64,000 nt of DNA from Trichomonas vaginalis G3 (taxonomy: Eukaryota > Parabasalia > Trichomonadida > Trichomonadidae): NCBI RefSeq assembly GCF_026262505.1, contig NC_067208.1, forward strand, positions 19,973,962 to 20,037,961, in the 5' to 3' direction. Numbering within the stretch: position 1 is the stretch's first letter; each line of letters opens with the position of its first letter. Both the position numbers and the translations under genes were made by a program. Under the pieces are notes generated by a model. The model did no database searches. It was not told the DNA's origin and saw nothing but the letters and a program-made list of their open reading frames with translations. Below are positions 16,276 to 26,512 of this stretch, piece after piece.

Positions 16276-18551
16276 CTATTGAATGATTTCTGAAATTCCG
16301 AATAAGAACCGGGAGTTCAAAAAAACCGATGAAATTTCTGAACTTTTCTCTTTTCATTCTTGGGCCAAGTATGTAATCTTTCGCGAGCTTGGAGGATACA
16401 ATAAGGGTCATCTGATTTTAATGATGACATTTTTGTCTGAGCTCGACAGTTAAAAACAAAACTAACACACAGAAAAGGAAACTTTATTGTCTTATTTTAT
16501 CATACCTTATCCTATGAGGTATTGGCTACCAATCTTTCTTAATAATGCATTAAGAAGGCATCAACAGTTGAAGCAATCCAATGCTAAAGACATCTTTTTT
16601 AATTTTTAGGAATAAACCAGAATTAACTTTTACCAGTGGCTAATCTCATTTACATTTATATCTTTGATTGATCACCCATTAAAATGGCCTGTTGTTGTTC
16701 GCCTGTTTTAGTATTTTTTACTTCAAACCAATACAAATTTTCACTATTCTATAAATTTATTGAGTTCTATTCTAGGAATTCGATTCTAATTATTTTAAGG
16801 AGTATAGATAATAAAATACAAAATTTGGATTTGCTTTTTAGTGAAAAATATCCAAAAATTTTGACAGATTGTTGAATAACATTGGTATTAATCAGTAATT
16901 TTAGAATAAATATTTGCATCAATAGATATTCTGCGAGTAAAATCTCTGTTGCATGATTCATTAACAAAAGGATAACACCCATTGATGCTATGAATAAATC
17001 TGATATAAATCCGATATCATAGATATAAAATTAAGTAGCATTTAGCGTTGAGGTAATTTCTAGACAAAATACTAAATTTATGCAATATTTGGTATAATAT
17101 TTTACATTATCTAATCATTGGAACTCTTTATATAATACAATTTCACTTATGTTGCATGAATATCTGGTCGATATTTCGGATTGAAAATTTTTTTAAACTA
17201 AATCTCTTTTAATTGATCATCTTTCAAGATATATAAGCATTCTATAATGAGATCTCTGCACTGTTATGATTTTGAAATTCAAAAAAAAAATCGAAAAAAA
17301 TAAAACATCAATATGGAAAATTAATTTTTCAGATGAAAATCAGGATTTTGAAAAAATTTTTGAAAATTAATATGTCGTATAATTGGCAATAATTCATTTT
17401 TACAACGTTTTTAGACGTAAGAAGTCAAGAAATCTTGGTTCAGTTATTAAAATATCACAGTATTCTAGTTAGTAAATAAAAAATATCAGCATTGCTAATA
17501 AAAATATTAATGACATATCAAATTTCTCAATAAAACAATTTTTACATCAAAAGTTGAATATTCTAATAAGACTCAGAATCTTATTCCATTGAGTAGCAAT
17601 ATTAGATTAAGTATTAATTTTATGTCTTAGATTTCTTTAAGAAACCATAGCATTCCTTTTATTTAAGATTTTGTTAATTCATCTGTTATGAAATATGTAA
17701 TCTATATTTTATTCTATATATCATTTAGTCTTTATAAGCTGAGAGTGAACTATATCTATGAGAAATCTAATACTTACATGCTTTTTTGCTATTAAAATAT
17801 CGAGAGCATTTTTCAAAAATATTGCATTTATAGTACTGTTTCTAGCCAATATCAAGCCTATTATAATCTATAAATTTATCTGTCGTTTATGTGAATCTCA
17901 ATGTGGTGGTTTAAAGTATCCTTTTATTACATTAAAATAAAAACAGCAAAACTATTCATATAAAGATTGTTCAAATTCAATGAGTATTGACAAATCTTCG
18001 TCATTATTTCTTCTGGATGAAAATGTAAAGTGGAATTGTCTTTATCAGTTCTTTCAAAAAGCATATTATAGTCCCATTTGATATTCTTTTGATAATTGAT
18101 AATTTCAACATACTCAATGGAATAACACATATAAACAAGCTTGCTATTAAAATTCTGTATAACGATTCACGCCGATAAATTTAATTTGAATAGTAATCTG
18201 ACAATGAGATTATCAGACTCAAATGTCAAGAAATAATGATAATTATCATTGAAATCATATTAATTACTGCATAAAAATAAAGAATATAATATTATTTTAA
18301 AAAATGAAAATTCATCAAATTATTGGATAAATAATAATTATTTGAAAATATTTTGTTTGGATGATCATTCGAACTGCCTATAAAATGTGCATATTTATTC
18401 TATCATTTTCCTTGACTTTTTTCAATTTTTATGACAAATCGAAAAAATTCATCAATATAACAACGAATGATTTCAAAAAAGTTGAAAAAGTTGAAAAACA
18501 TCATATGTGCATTCGGAAATAACTCTCTCCAGACACACTTGAAATTTCTCA
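16276..18551. other. Host intergenic DNA, no convincing gene
   Basis: Very AT-rich, with only frames of 60-70 codons that lack a plausible start context. One minus-strand stretch at 17927-18130 (reading MCYSIEYVEIINYQKN) has a somewhat protein-like composition and may be a relic, but nothing supports it. I see no RNA gene or repeat of note. Confidence 0.6.
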
Positions 18552-19103
18552 TTATTGTTTTAATATATATATACTAAGGAAAAGTGCTTTTTCAATCACT
18601 TTCACAGAGCTTGGAATTCTAACATATTTGATTGTATGGCTTAATCCTATGCATGCAATGGTAAGTTCTTCTACATGTTTAGGGATAATTACATACGATT
18701 CTCCATGATTTCCTGGATAAAAATATAGCTTTTTTAAATCTTTCGAATAAACAACTCCGTCAATATCGGTGAAATATTTATTCTCCGGGTGAACAAATAC
18801 TCGAATCATTGGTTCATTTCCATTATCAAATGGTTGGGCTATCAATGTATGGACATTCTTTGGTATCGTAAAATAAACAACTTTTGTACCAAAAGTAATC
18901 ATATTTGCTATGACAGTCAAGCTATCATCGAAAGTTATATTAACTAAATTTCTAAAATTCTTAAATGCAGCTTCCTCAAATGTTGAGAAACCTCTGATAT
19001 CAAGTGATATTGCATCAGTATTACTTTTAAGAACTGGGAGTTTTCCACTCCCTCTTACAATATATGAGGATTCGCCTACATTTTCAAATGTAATATCAGT
19101 CAT
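18552..19103 (-). CDS. BspA-like leucine-rich repeat protein, short
   Basis: 183 residues from the ATG at 19103. From residue 30 on, it shows the TpLRR/BspA pattern: AAFKNFRNLVNITFDDSLTV, then IPKNVHTLIAQPF, IPKHVEELTIACIG, and IPSSVKVIEKALF. The insert DIDGVVYSKDLKKLYFYPG is characteristic of this family in Trichomonas. Family members are large, often several hundred residues, and some are surface proteins with a C-terminal membrane span. This one has no signal peptide or anchor and ends abruptly (LSIYILKQ), so it is probably a truncated copy or a short family member. Confidence 0.7.
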   Translation of the reverse strand: MTDITFENVGESSYIVRGSGKLPVLKSNTDAISLDIRGFSTFEEAAFKNFRNLVNITFDDSLTVIANMITFGTKVVYFTIPKNVHTLIAQPFDNGNEPMIRVFVHPENKYFTDIDGVVYSKDLKKLYFYPGNHGESYVIIPKHVEELTIACIGLSHTIKYVRIPSSVKVIEKALFLSIYILKQ

Positions 19104-19420
19104 AGATTTATATCTTTGGTAAAGAAAATTGTATAAATAATTTCATTTGCTTTAAAACTAATAATTGTTACTTAACAACTAATGGAGGGGATAATGACGA
19201 TGTAAATGCAAGTCATTGAGTATAGCATTTATATAAAATTGTTTAATAACCTTTGTAATTAAAAATGTCACATTTATCAAAGTTGAAAAACATGTCAAAC
19301 CTTTTGATTTGCAAAGAATTGCAATTTACAATATTAATATTACATATAGAAAATTGCTGATTCTAGCAAATATCACTTAGATCTAGATTTATCTTTGATC
19401 CGCGAGAAAAATGAAAAAAA

Positions 19421-19502
19421 TGGTACCACTGGGGTTCGAACCCAGGCACCTCGCGATAATGGGGCTTAAATCCATCGCCTTAGACCACTCGGCCATAGTA
19501 CC
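19421..19502 (-). tRNA. tRNA-Leu (anticodon UAA)
   Basis: 82 bases on the minus strand including discriminator A. The acceptor GGTACTA pairs with TGGTACC. The D arm is GCCGAGTGGTCTAAGGC (containing the A box), the anticodon loop is TTTAAGC with anticodon TAA, and a long class II variable arm (around CGCGAGGTGC) is followed by the T arm CTGGGTTCGAACCCCAG (B box). No intron. A run of seven T follows the 3' end as a Pol III terminator. The CCA end is not needed in the gene. One mismatch closes the anticodon stem (A opposite C). Confidence 0.93.
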
Positions 19503-19817
19503 GATACATTATTATCCACAGGAGGAAATCCCGTAATATTTTCATTGTCATATTCCACTCTAATACCGTTTCTTATAAAACCTTCCCCCATTGGTAAAAC
19601 TTTGAATTTCACTTATTTATGACCAATTTATTTCATCTCATTCGTTCTCATTCTCTTCTTTTTCAATTTTTTTTAATTATTTCTTTTTCTTGACTTTCCC
19701 AATTCTAAACAGTTCCATTTACTACGACCGCTGTAAACGTATTCAACATGTGATTCCTAATTGCTGTTTGATTAAATAGTCAAATAGCGAAACAAAAAAA
19801 AAGGAAAAAAAATCAAT

Positions 19818-22800
19818 ATGACAGAGAGAAAAGCAAGATATGAGAAGAACCCAATAACGGGGAATGAAACAGCGAAAATTACGTGGAATATACTTAATGC
19901 ACTGAATCAGAAAGATAATTTGATCCAAAGTATCTTTCGTGCTGAAAATATCAGATTTGATGTCAACTTCACGGTCGAAAATTCCAATACTCCATTCAAG
20001 ATTCTTATTACAATTCTTGATCTAAACGAAGTGAAGACTGTACATTATAATGTTTTTGTTCATTATTGCGTAAAAAAAGCAATTAAACAAGAAGGAAAGA
20101 TTGACTTATCTCCAACATCGAATACATTTACTGTATCATTTAACATCAAGAAAAGTGATTTACACGATCCAAGCAAAGGTTTTATCGTTGATAATATATT
20201 AAAAGTCTCGTTTTCTTTGGAGTTTTCCAAAACTATACCAACCCCTGTTAGCCAATCGCAGCCGAACTTACTCTATTTCGCAGACGAAAAAAATCGCCTC
20301 AGAGAACAGAAAAAGGTTACTGGCTTTGTTGGATTCAAAAGCGCTTTCTTACTCTGTTACGTAAATACAGATCTCCAATTTCTATTTCATCTCAGCAAAT
20401 TCAAAAAACTTCTCTTTGATATTCCTCCGACCAAAAATCCTCCAAGTGGCGTAATTTTCACTACTCAACGTCTATTCTACAAACTGATGTATAAGAGCAC
20501 GGCTTGCTCTACAACAGAACTCCTAACTTTGCCTGAATTCAAAACTTATAAAGATTATCAGAGCCAACAGAACGATGCACAGGAATTCCTTGCAGATTAT
20601 ATTAATTTAATTGAAAACGAAGTTAAAGATACGCAATTTAAAGGACAATTTAATTCATTATTCGAAGGAAAAATCAAAAAAACTATTACATGCCCCGAAA
20701 TCAACTACCAAACAGAAAGAGAAGAGATTCTTAGCGAACTTTTACTCCCTGTTGAAGGATTTGCTGATATTTACGATTCTCTCAACCAATTTTCAGACAA
20801 AAACACAATTCCCGACTACGTGCCATCAGTTGAAGGTGCAAAGCCTCAAAAAGCAATCATAAAACATGTCATCTCCAAACTTCCCGACATAATTTTAGTT
20901 CATCTTGCAAGAACTACATATGATCGGACAACATTTCAACAGAAAAAGATTACTTCGAAGTACGAATTCTACCAGGACCTCGATATGTCACAATATACAA
21001 CAGAAACGAAAGATACAGAATATGAGGCCTTTGCAGTTGTCGTACATAGAGGCACGAAGATGGACGATGGCCACTACTACGTGTTTGTAAGGTCCCCTGG
21101 TCATTACGATTGGGTAAAGTTCGATGATTACAATGTCTCGATTTCTAACAAGCAAGAAGCCATAGATGGCAACTACGGTAACATAAATTATTGCGCTTAT
21201 TTAGTTCTTTACGCCAGGAAGTCAAAAATCAGCGAACTTTTCTTTGATTACAATATCGCCGACATCCCGAAGGATTTACTGACCATCATGAACGAAATGA
21301 AGGAAAAGGAGCACTTAGAAAAAATGTCCAAGACCCTGAATTGCAAGATTATCACTCCCGACTCGATTTCCAGATCAATTTCGGAAACAGGAAATATCAT
21401 CACAAAATACGAAGAAGACTTTGATGTCAAAATCTCAACAAATCAGAAGGAATTCATTCAGATTATCACAGAAAAACAAAAGTGTCCGAACAATTCTATC
21501 GTTTTCAATTGTTCCGACAGAGGAATTCCACAGACAATCATCAGACCAGACCCGTACATCAAGATCAGCGATCGCGATCACAACTTCCGCGTATTCATAA
21601 GCGATATCGATCAGTTTGAAACAGGAATTAGCATTATCCCCGTAATTATCAAAGTTTTCTTCAAGAACCAGCTACCCCCGCTACAGTATTTGACACTCAT
21701 ACCGTATAATTGCGATGAATCAAAGACTGTTGCGCATAATTTCAAACAAATTTTGAAAATTTTGAATTTGCCTGAGGATTGTGAGTACAAAGTTTACAAG
21801 GAGAACAACAATACGACTGTTGAAGAGATTGACAAGCTGAATAACTTGAAAGTAGCAACCGCTGGCTCATGTGAAAATGTTTTGATCTTTGAACCATCGA
21901 AACCACTTGAACCCTTCGGAAAATACATTGATTTATGTCAGAAACAACTTGTTCCGAAGAAATGCTCGCCGAACGCAATCAAGGTCACATCCGAAATCGA
22001 TACATCATCCGTTGAAAAATTCTTTACAACTTACGTCACTCTGTCAGATTTAACCGTCAGTGACATGTTCGGTGTCACCAAAAATCTTTTCATTCCTCTT
22101 CAGTATACAGTTGAAGAAACGAAGCAGATCCTTGCCAAACTGTATGAATACAACTACAATCCACTGGAGAATAGCATTGCAATCTACAATGCAAGCACAA
22201 ACACTCCTATCGACATAAAGACACAGAATTCAACAGTTGTCATGAGATTGGCAACACTTGTTCGATTCATTTCATCGAACAGAATCAATATAGAGTTTAT
22301 CAATACAATTAATGAGAATAATTTGGAAAATTCCATCAAAGTAACGCTATATTGCTTTAATGGAGAGATGTGCCTCAGAAGTCTTTGCTTACCTATCTCG
22401 GTAGCTACAGATGTCGTCAATCTTTTCCAAAGAATCTACAATTTGAAGATTTATAATGAAAACCAACTTTTGGTTGCATACAGAGTCATTAACAGCAAGA
22501 CAACAGAACTAATGAAGCTAAATGAGTACATATTACATAACGGATTGGTAATTAAACTAGACGTTATCAATCAAACCCAAATTAAAGAGAATCAGAAGGT
22601 TGTTTCGATCAGATTCGGTAGAAAGGACAAAAGAGAGAGTGGAGAAGAGAACTTCCTTTGTCCGTTCAACTTCATTTTGAACAAAGACGAAAAATACGAA
22701 ACAACTTGCTTGAGAATCTTCTATTCTATAAAGGTTTTGATACCTCCGAGGTCGGATATGCTGATATATATAGAAGGACCTGATATCAGCACGAAGAAGA

Positions 22801-22937
22801 AGCTTGTAGATAGAAAAGATATAATTTTGTATGATTTGATACAAGAACAACAGAATTTGTATGTTGTTTTCCAGAATTCTAGTTTAGTTGATGCAAACTA
22901 TCCTTTGCAGACCTCTGTAAGTATGTCTGTTCTTTAA
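19818..22937 (+). CDS. MATH-USP ubiquitin hydrolase (USP7-like layout), cysteine protease C19
   Basis: 1039 residues. Residues about 20-137 look like a MATH/TRAF domain. Residues about 168-470 form the USP fold with the catalytic Cys at about 180 (FLLCYVNTDLQFLF), QNDAQEF at 251-257, the His box DDGHYYVFVRSPGHYDW with His about 419, and FDDYNVS supplying the Asp. The remaining 550 residues are long and beta/alpha mixed, as in the ubiquitin-like tail of USP7. The Cys box is unusual: the usual LxNxGxTCYMN reads FKSAFLLCYVN, so the oxyanion-side Asn and the Gly-Thr before the Cys are changed. It would remove ubiquitin from proteins in nucleus or cytosol. No clean Inr is seen before the ATG. Confidence 0.85.
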   Translation: MTERKARYEKNPITGNETAKITWNILNALNQKDNLIQSIFRAENIRFDVNFTVENSNTPFKILITILDLNEVKTVHYNVFVHYCVKKAIKQEGKIDLSPTSNTFTVSFNIKKSDLHDPSKGFIVDNILKVSFSLEFSKTIPTPVSQSQPNLLYFADEKNRLREQKKVTGFVGFKSAFLLCYVNTDLQFLFHLSKFKKLLFDIPPTKNPPSGVIFTTQRLFYKLMYKSTACSTTELLTLPEFKTYKDYQSQQNDAQEFLADYINLIENEVKDTQFKGQFNSLFEGKIKKTITCPEINYQTEREEILSELLLPVEGFADIYDSLNQFSDKNTIPDYVPSVEGAKPQKAIIKHVISKLPDIILVHLARTTYDRTTFQQKKITSKYEFYQDLDMSQYTTETKDTEYEAFAVVVHRGTKMDDGHYYVFVRSPGHYDWVKFDDYNVSISNKQEAIDGNYGNINYCAYLVLYARKSKISELFFDYNIADIPKDLLTIMNEMKEKEHLEKMSKTLNCKIITPDSISRSISETGNIITKYEEDFDVKISTNQKEFIQIITEKQKCPNNSIVFNCSDRGIPQTIIRPDPYIKISDRDHNFRVFISDIDQFETGISIIPVIIKVFFKNQLPPLQYLTLIPYNCDESKTVAHNFKQILKILNLPEDCEYKVYKENNNTTVEEIDKLNNLKVATAGSCENVLIFEPSKPLEPFGKYIDLCQKQLVPKKCSPNAIKVTSEIDTSSVEKFFTTYVTLSDLTVSDMFGVTKNLFIPLQYTVEETKQILAKLYEYNYNPLENSIAIYNASTNTPIDIKTQNSTVVMRLATLVRFISSNRINIEFINTINENNLENSIKVTLYCFNGEMCLRSLCLPISVATDVVNLFQRIYNLKIYNENQLLVAYRVINSKTTELMKLNEYILHNGLVIKLDVINQTQIKENQKVVSIRFGRKDKRESGEENFLCPFNFILNKDEKYETTCLRIFYSIKVLIPPRSDMLIYIEGPDISTKKKLVDRKDIILYDLIQEQQNLYVVFQNSSLVDANYPLQTSVSMSVL

Positions 22938-23429
22938 TATTAATATATTTTTTATTTTTTTATTATTCTTTCAATAAATTATTAAATTTATTTGTACAAC
23001 CAACAATATATTTCTTTACTTAAATCATTTTTACTATTTTACGATAACAAATCGATAAAAACTTGTTGTATTGTTTCAGAATTGAATCTTTGGATTTGTC
23101 CATTGATCATTTTATTTGTGAAACAATAATATTTATTATATCTTATTATAAATTGCGAAACAAAAAATATAATTTGCCCCTCAATCGTTTCGGAAATTTT
23201 GTTTTGAAATCAAAAATTCATGAGAAAACCAAAACAACTGTACAAACTGATTACACCAACAAATGTAATATATATTATAATTACCGAAAAGCTCAACTGC
23301 AAATAAAATTGATAAAATAGAATATAAATATTGAAATTAGGAAAGTAATAGATTTATTCAAACAATTTTTGGATAAAGTATAAAGTGAAAGCACGGATAC
23401 ACTTAATAAAACAAACACATCTTCACTTA
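22938..23429. other. Intergenic, AT-rich
   Basis: Follows the USP stop with TTAATATTAATATATTTTTTA-type sequence suited to 3' end formation. A frame at 23063-23320 has amino-acid composition typical of AT noise. Nothing else is seen. Confidence 0.6.
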
Positions 23430-23813
23430 TTATATGGAAACCATTGCTAAAACTGGTTTGATCGATGCCCAATTCTCATCAAACCATTTTAATAGCACAA
23501 CTTTCCTTCTTTTAGCATCGCGACTAACTTTTATGCCAGTATAAGCACTAACAATTTTGGCAATGCGAATCAATTCGTTGTGAGTTATTTTTTCACCATA
23601 TGTAGAACGGGGGTATATCCATGCGTTGCTTTTGTTTACACTAAAATCTTTGACAAGTTGATTAATTCTGACAAGTTCGTCGCTCATATTGTGAGAATCA
23701 TGAATTATCCTTTTAGTAGAGTGAGTAGATTCCTTTCGAGGTGGTGAGGAATAGGACATGTTTGGTATCTTGAATGAAACAGGTCTGGCAAGTAACTCTT
23801 CAATGCTAAACAT
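23430..23813 (-). CDS. Unknown host protein, 127 residues
   Basis: Starts at the ATG at 23813 (MFSIEELLARPVSFKIPNMS). The frame extends upstream, but that part lies inside the inserted element. The N-terminal third is Ser-rich and basic. The C-terminal 80 residues are a compact helical domain (DELVRINQLVKDFSV, HNELIRIAKIVSAYTGIKVS, KVVLLKWFDENWASIKPVL) that could be DNA-binding by its basic stretch (SRDAKRRK), but no family is recognised. A 650-bp element sits immediately upstream with its 9-bp target copy touching the ATG, so the original promoter has probably been displaced. Confidence 0.6.
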   Translation of the reverse strand: MFSIEELLARPVSFKIPNMSYSSPPRKESTHSTKRIIHDSHNMSDELVRINQLVKDFSVNKSNAWIYPRSTYGEKITHNELIRIAKIVSAYTGIKVSRDAKRRKVVLLKWFDENWASIKPVLAMVSI

Positions 23814-23822
23814 TGATAAAAA

Positions 23823-24472
23823 GGGAACAGGACAAATTTGCCACACGGCACTTTTTTAAAAGAAAATTAATGGAGCGGAGCGATACTCTGCTGCAGGAGC
23901 CCCAAGGCTCCCAATCATTACGAAAGGGAGCCTCGGGGCTCCTGAGAATCCATCAGCAGAGGCCTTTTCATTTGGCCTCTGCTGATCAAAGATTCGGCGA
24001 AGCCATTCTTCGTCTCAGGAGCCCCAAGGCTCCCAATCATTACGAAAGGGAGCCTCAGGGCTCCTGAGAAACCTCTTTGAGAAGGTTTTCTTTAAGAAAA
24101 CCTTCTCAAAGATGATTGTCAGCATTCACTCAAAATCTACCAAGAGTTTCAAAGTTTCAAATCTATCTGAAATGAAGCATTGAATCTCTTGTATATCTAA
24201 TTGTAGAGGTACCTTTTCAAAATGTCTTCTATTGATTAAATTTAATCAGTAAAAGTCATTTTGAAAAGGTACATCTCTATAATTGCTATTGAGCATTCAC
24301 TCTTGGAACCTTGGAGCTCTTGTGTAGTGCATGAAAACTCCAAGATTCTAGCATAAAACATATATCATATAGACATAATTTCTTCAAATATAATTTAAGG
24401 TTATTTTTAAAATTAGAAAAACGTAATTTAAGGTTATTGAAAAGTGACACTTGGCAAATTTGTCCAGCACTC
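23823..24472. mobile_element. 650-bp MITE-like element with 9-bp target duplication (Mutator-like)
   Basis: Flanked by exact copies of TGATAAAAA (23814-23822 and 24473-24481). The ends are inverted repeats: GGGAACAGGACAAATTTGCC on the left and, read inward, GAGTGCTGGACAAATTTGCC on the right, continuing to a CACTTTT motif. Nine-base target copies are typical of Mutator-like elements, which are known in T. vaginalis. It has no gene and is non-autonomous. The interior is dominated by perfect hairpins (listed separately). Confidence 0.8.
23899..24276. repeat. Row of five strong hairpins inside the 650-bp element
   Basis: Hairpins 1 and 3 are near-identical: AGGAGCCCCAAGGCTCCC, then a 13-base loop AATCATTACGAAA, then GGGAGCCTCrGGGCTCCT. 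They lie at about 23903-23953 and 24017-24067. Hairpin 2 pairs ATCAGCAGAGGCC with GGCCTCTGCTGAT (about 23948-23986). Hairpin 4 pairs CTTTGAGAAGGTTTTCTT with its complement (about 24074-24113). Hairpin 5 pairs GTACCTTTTCAAAATG with CATTTTGAAAAGGTAC-like sequence (about 24209-24273). Stems are 13-18 bp and almost perfect. Confidence 0.85.
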
Positions 24473-24481
24473 TGATAAAAA

Positions 24482-25501
24482 TGTATTGAAATATGAATTT
24501 TGACAAATGTATTCAATTAAGGGTATATTTCAATTTAATTAGATTTCATGATATGCTTGTTCAATAACTAGGCAAATACTAGAAGATCATAAAAAATTGA
24601 ATAAGAAATAATTCAAATGGGTGACAAAATTTACTTCAATTGACAATTACTAGGATTAATGTGTGCAATAATATTAGTTGAAATAGATTTTTCAAAGTAT
24701 GAAATCCAAACGATTGGTCGTTTAATGACTTAGATGACGAGTTATATTTAGAATTAATTGCATTTAAAATGATAAACAATTTGAATACCTATTTTTTGAT
24801 ATATTACACAAATATTTGTGAATGAATATTCAAATTTTATATCTCCTCCTTTCAAAATTTCCGAGAACTTTAAATGATGCCTTGAAAAATCTTAATTAGC
24901 GGCTTTAGGAACTCATCCGCCACTAAGATTAAATTTGAAATTATAGAATCTATATAATTTACTTGTCAACATAAAATTCTTTAACTTTTTATTTTTTTAT
25001 GCGCATCCAAACATTAGTTCTCCATTTTTCTAGTGAATACATCCTCTAAAGAATGACATATGTTAACAGTTTCAATATTGGCAAAATTTCTAAAAACCTA
25101 CTTTTTATTCTATCACATTATAATCTTATTGATAGCCATTATTCCGAAAATTCTATTGTATCGGATTGAATCACGATAATTGTGTAAATCGATTTTTATC
25201 GGATTTGCAATATTTGAATTGAATCTGTATGACAATTTAACCATTTCCATGTTAATTATTAGAGGAAGGAGTTAAATCCAATCAAATCAAAAATATAAAA
25301 TTTGATTATCTATAAATTTCACAGATATATGTGTTTCATATGGATCTGATTCAGATTTAAACATTTTCTTGTATTAACTACTTTTATAATTTTTTTTTAT
25401 TCAAAAAACTGCCATCATTATATTAATGTGTAATGGAGAATTAATGATAACACTTGAATATCATGTAAACAATATCAAACATGGAAAAATTTTTATTCCC
25501 C
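24482..25501. other. Intergenic, AT-rich
   Basis: No frame with a plausible gene look. A short inverted pair around GCGGCTTTAGG/CATCCGCCACTAAG lies near 24895-24925. Nothing else is seen. Confidence 0.6.
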
Positions 25502-26227
25502 TTAAAAATTAGAGAACATTGCAAAATTAAATAGCATTTGATCCTTTCTTTTGACCTTTTCTGCTGTATACATTATTTTACCCGGATATAGTGTTCCAAA
25601 AAACAATAGTTTGGAGAGAACTACATCAGCTCCACCAAATTCACCCATATTTGTGTCAAGATTTTTCAATTTAAACTTAGAATAATTTCTTTTTTGAGTA
25701 GGGAGAGAGTAATGGACTGCCCAATTGAGAGGTTCATCACCTATTTGACCCAACTCTACAAGATCTTGACTTTGTGATGATACACGATCATCAATGATTA
25801 CCCAATTATTTGGCGATGCTTCACCAAATAATTGATAATGATGCATAAATCTGACTTTTTTCGAATATGTTATTGTATATCCTTCAAGAAATACTTTTGA
25901 AGAGAGAAAATCAAAAGATATCTCCATAATAGGATCATTTAATTGTGTAAGAAAGCGTAACCCAGCATATTTTACGGGATCCAAAAATATTGAATCGATT
26001 GTCGTACGACCTGCACTTGGGTCATTTTCATAACCATAAATGGAAGTTGAGTTTTTAGCTATTAAAAATCCTGCTTTCGTTAAATTTTCTTCTTCATAAA
26101 GTTCTCGCATTGCTGTAAACAAATCAGTGAAATTTGAAATACTCCCAGAGTAATGCCGTGATGTAACATTGATGGAAGAGATCTTCTTGATTGATCTAGT
26201 AAGGTGTAAATATATAAAAAAGCTCAT
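25502..26227 (-). CDS. Discoidin/F5-8C-like domain protein
   Basis: 241 residues from the ATG at 26227. The central part, EGYTITYSKKV, then FGEASPNNWVIIDDRVSSQS, then FKLKNLDTNMGEFGGADVVL, has the strand order and the P-x-x-W-V-hydrophobic-x-D pattern of F5/8 type C (galactose-binding-like) domains, which T. vaginalis carries in many copies. Sugar or surface binding is the family role. The N-terminus is mildly hydrophobic but not a clear signal peptide. There is no Inr close to the ATG. It stands alone between two elements. The family call is moderate. Confidence 0.55.
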   Translation of the reverse strand: MSFFIYLHLTRSIKKISSINVTSRHYSGSISNFTDLFTAMRELYEEENLTKAGFLIAKNSTSIYGYENDPSAGRTTIDSIFLDPVKYAGLRFLTQLNDPIMEISFDFLSSKVFLEGYTITYSKKVRFMHHYQLFGEASPNNWVIIDDRVSSQSQDLVELGQIGDEPLNWAVHYSLPTQKRNYSKFKLKNLDTNMGEFGGADVVLSKLLFFGTLYPGKIMYTAEKVKRKDQMLFNFAMFSNF

Positions 26228-26512
26228 TTAATTTTTAGAATTAATTGAATTCTAAACAATTTTTCATTAATCAGAAAAAAAAAATAAAAATAAAAATAAA
26301 AACAATAATTGTTGGTTATATAATTTTAAAAAATCGATATCAATGTACTAAGTTCAAATTGAATTTATTGTGTTCTTTCTCAAAATTGTGAGAAAACGCG
26401 TTTGCTTACATTTTGATAATGTAAAAATAAAAAATATACGATGCATAGTAAAAATTCAGATTCAAAATTTATTCACAATTTCTCGGTCTAACTACAATGA
26501 ATCAATGTTTTT

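Noticed and set aside
23063-23320. 85-codon frame after the USP gene
   Set aside because: Lys/Tyr/Ile-rich noise in 3' flanking DNA, no leader.
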